Positions 63,686-64,000 of a stretch of 64,000 nt of DNA are shown here, in pieces. This DNA comes from VYFG01 sp965248685 (GTDB taxonomy: Bacteria > Pseudomonadota > Gammaproteobacteria > Arenicellales > Poriferihabitantaceae). The DNA is taken from the NCBI GenBank assembly GCA_965248685.1, contig CBDFKC010000002.1:496001-560000 (forward strand). Reading direction: 5' to 3'. Under the pieces are notes generated by a model, which did no database searches, was not told the DNA's origin, and was given only the letters and a program-made list of their open reading frames with translations. Made by a program: the position numbers and the translations under genes. Position 1 is the first letter of the stretch. Each line of letters begins with the position of its first letter.

Positions 63686-64000
63686 TTATCCACCGATGAA
63701 GCAATTGAGTGCACGGAGTGTGGTTCGTTTCAGTGATGGAGTAGACGCGTGCAAATTAGTAGCACTGTCTCTAGTATTTTTTTGTATTTGTATCGACCAC
63801 ATTAGGCTTCTGATTTCACGAAAGTAAGTAAAGCTATGTACAAGTGCTCCGTTTGCAATATAGTTAAAATTCTTGTTGATGATTAGATTGAAAACCGTTT
63901 CCTGACTCTGATCTGGCCGGGAGTCGAAAACTTTTTTAATTACGGTCTTTCCAGTCTTGTTGATAAGTTCGATACTGTCATCTGAAGTAATATTTCGGGC
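63686..64000 (-). CDS. Partial unknown protein running off the right edge
   Basis: A minus-strand frame without stop covers the last 315 bp and ends with TAA at 63686. It reads a protein-like sequence (ARNITSDDSIELINKTGKTV, ... FNLIINKNFNYIANGALVHS) that becomes less typical toward its end. No family is recognised, and the start lies outside the window. A plus-strand frame at 63510-63827 overlaps AlkB and this frame and looks like a shadow. Confidence 0.35.
   Translation of the reverse strand, partial: ARNITSDDSIELINKTGKTVIKKVFDSRPDQSQETVFNLIINKNFNYIANGALVHSFTYFREIRSLMWSIQIQKNTRDSATNLHASTPSLKRTTLRALNCFIGG

Overview
The window looks like the chromosome of a gammaproteobacterium, probably marine or environmental. 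The evidence is gene order typical of that class: mreB-mreC-mreD-mrdA-rodA-mltB-rlpA-dacA-ybeD-lipB; initiator tRNA-rimP-nusA-infB-rbfA-truB; truA-trpF-accD-folC-dedD-cvpA-purF; and ffs-dnaX-ybaB-recR. No rRNA operon, CRISPR array or intact prophage was seen. A genus cannot be named from the sequence alone.

Bases 1-11,200 hold the start of lptD (minus strand, running off the left edge), a roughly 305-bp MITE-like inverted-repeat element, murU, and the cell-shape and peptidoglycan operon read leftward from mreB to lipB. Bases 11,370-14,832 carry gatC-gatA-gatB and tRNA-Arg(TCG). Bases 14,833-16,471 are a small accessory stretch with a short secreted protein, a segment that could fold into a multi-branched RNA, and decayed or unassigned reading frames. 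Bases 16,472-38,600 are housekeeping: yceF (maf), uvrB, an orphan pseudopilin, tRNA-Asn, the nusA/infB operon with its initiator tRNA, cysS, lpxH, the truA-to-purF block, and recR-ybaB-dnaX-ffs.

Bases 38,800-48,500 are an accessory island: a class V aminotransferase, a cupin protein, a large secreted TPR-CHAT protein with 126-bp DNA repeats, scrambled fragments of a Mu-like prophage (portal, MuF head protein with a C-terminal nuclease-like domain, tape measure), and a membrane TPR protein with an N-terminal Cys/His motif. A 16-18 bp sequence occurs twice to the left of the CHAT/prophage part and once, inverted, to its right.

Bases 48,500-62,950 read as a nitrogen-compound uptake and catabolism region. 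It contains a glnT/gmaS-like synthetase with glxB-glxC-glxD (the N-methylglutamate-synthase-type amidotransferase set), an XRE-cupin regulator, a RidA protein, a DUF1028 protein, a LysR regulator, a spermidine/putrescine-type ABC transporter with a Tat-type binding protein, a two-component FADH2-type monooxygenase of the HpaB family, and an unusual fusion of a flavin reductase to a LysR-type ligand-binding domain with no DNA-binding domain. That domain is visibly related to the effector domain of the nearby LysR regulator. A reasonable inference is that the transporter imports an amine or amide, the flavin oxygenase and accessory enzymes process it, and the Glx/GlnT enzymes handle the released nitrogen or methylamine; the substrate is not known. 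An AlkB-like dioxygenase and a partial unknown reading frame close the window.
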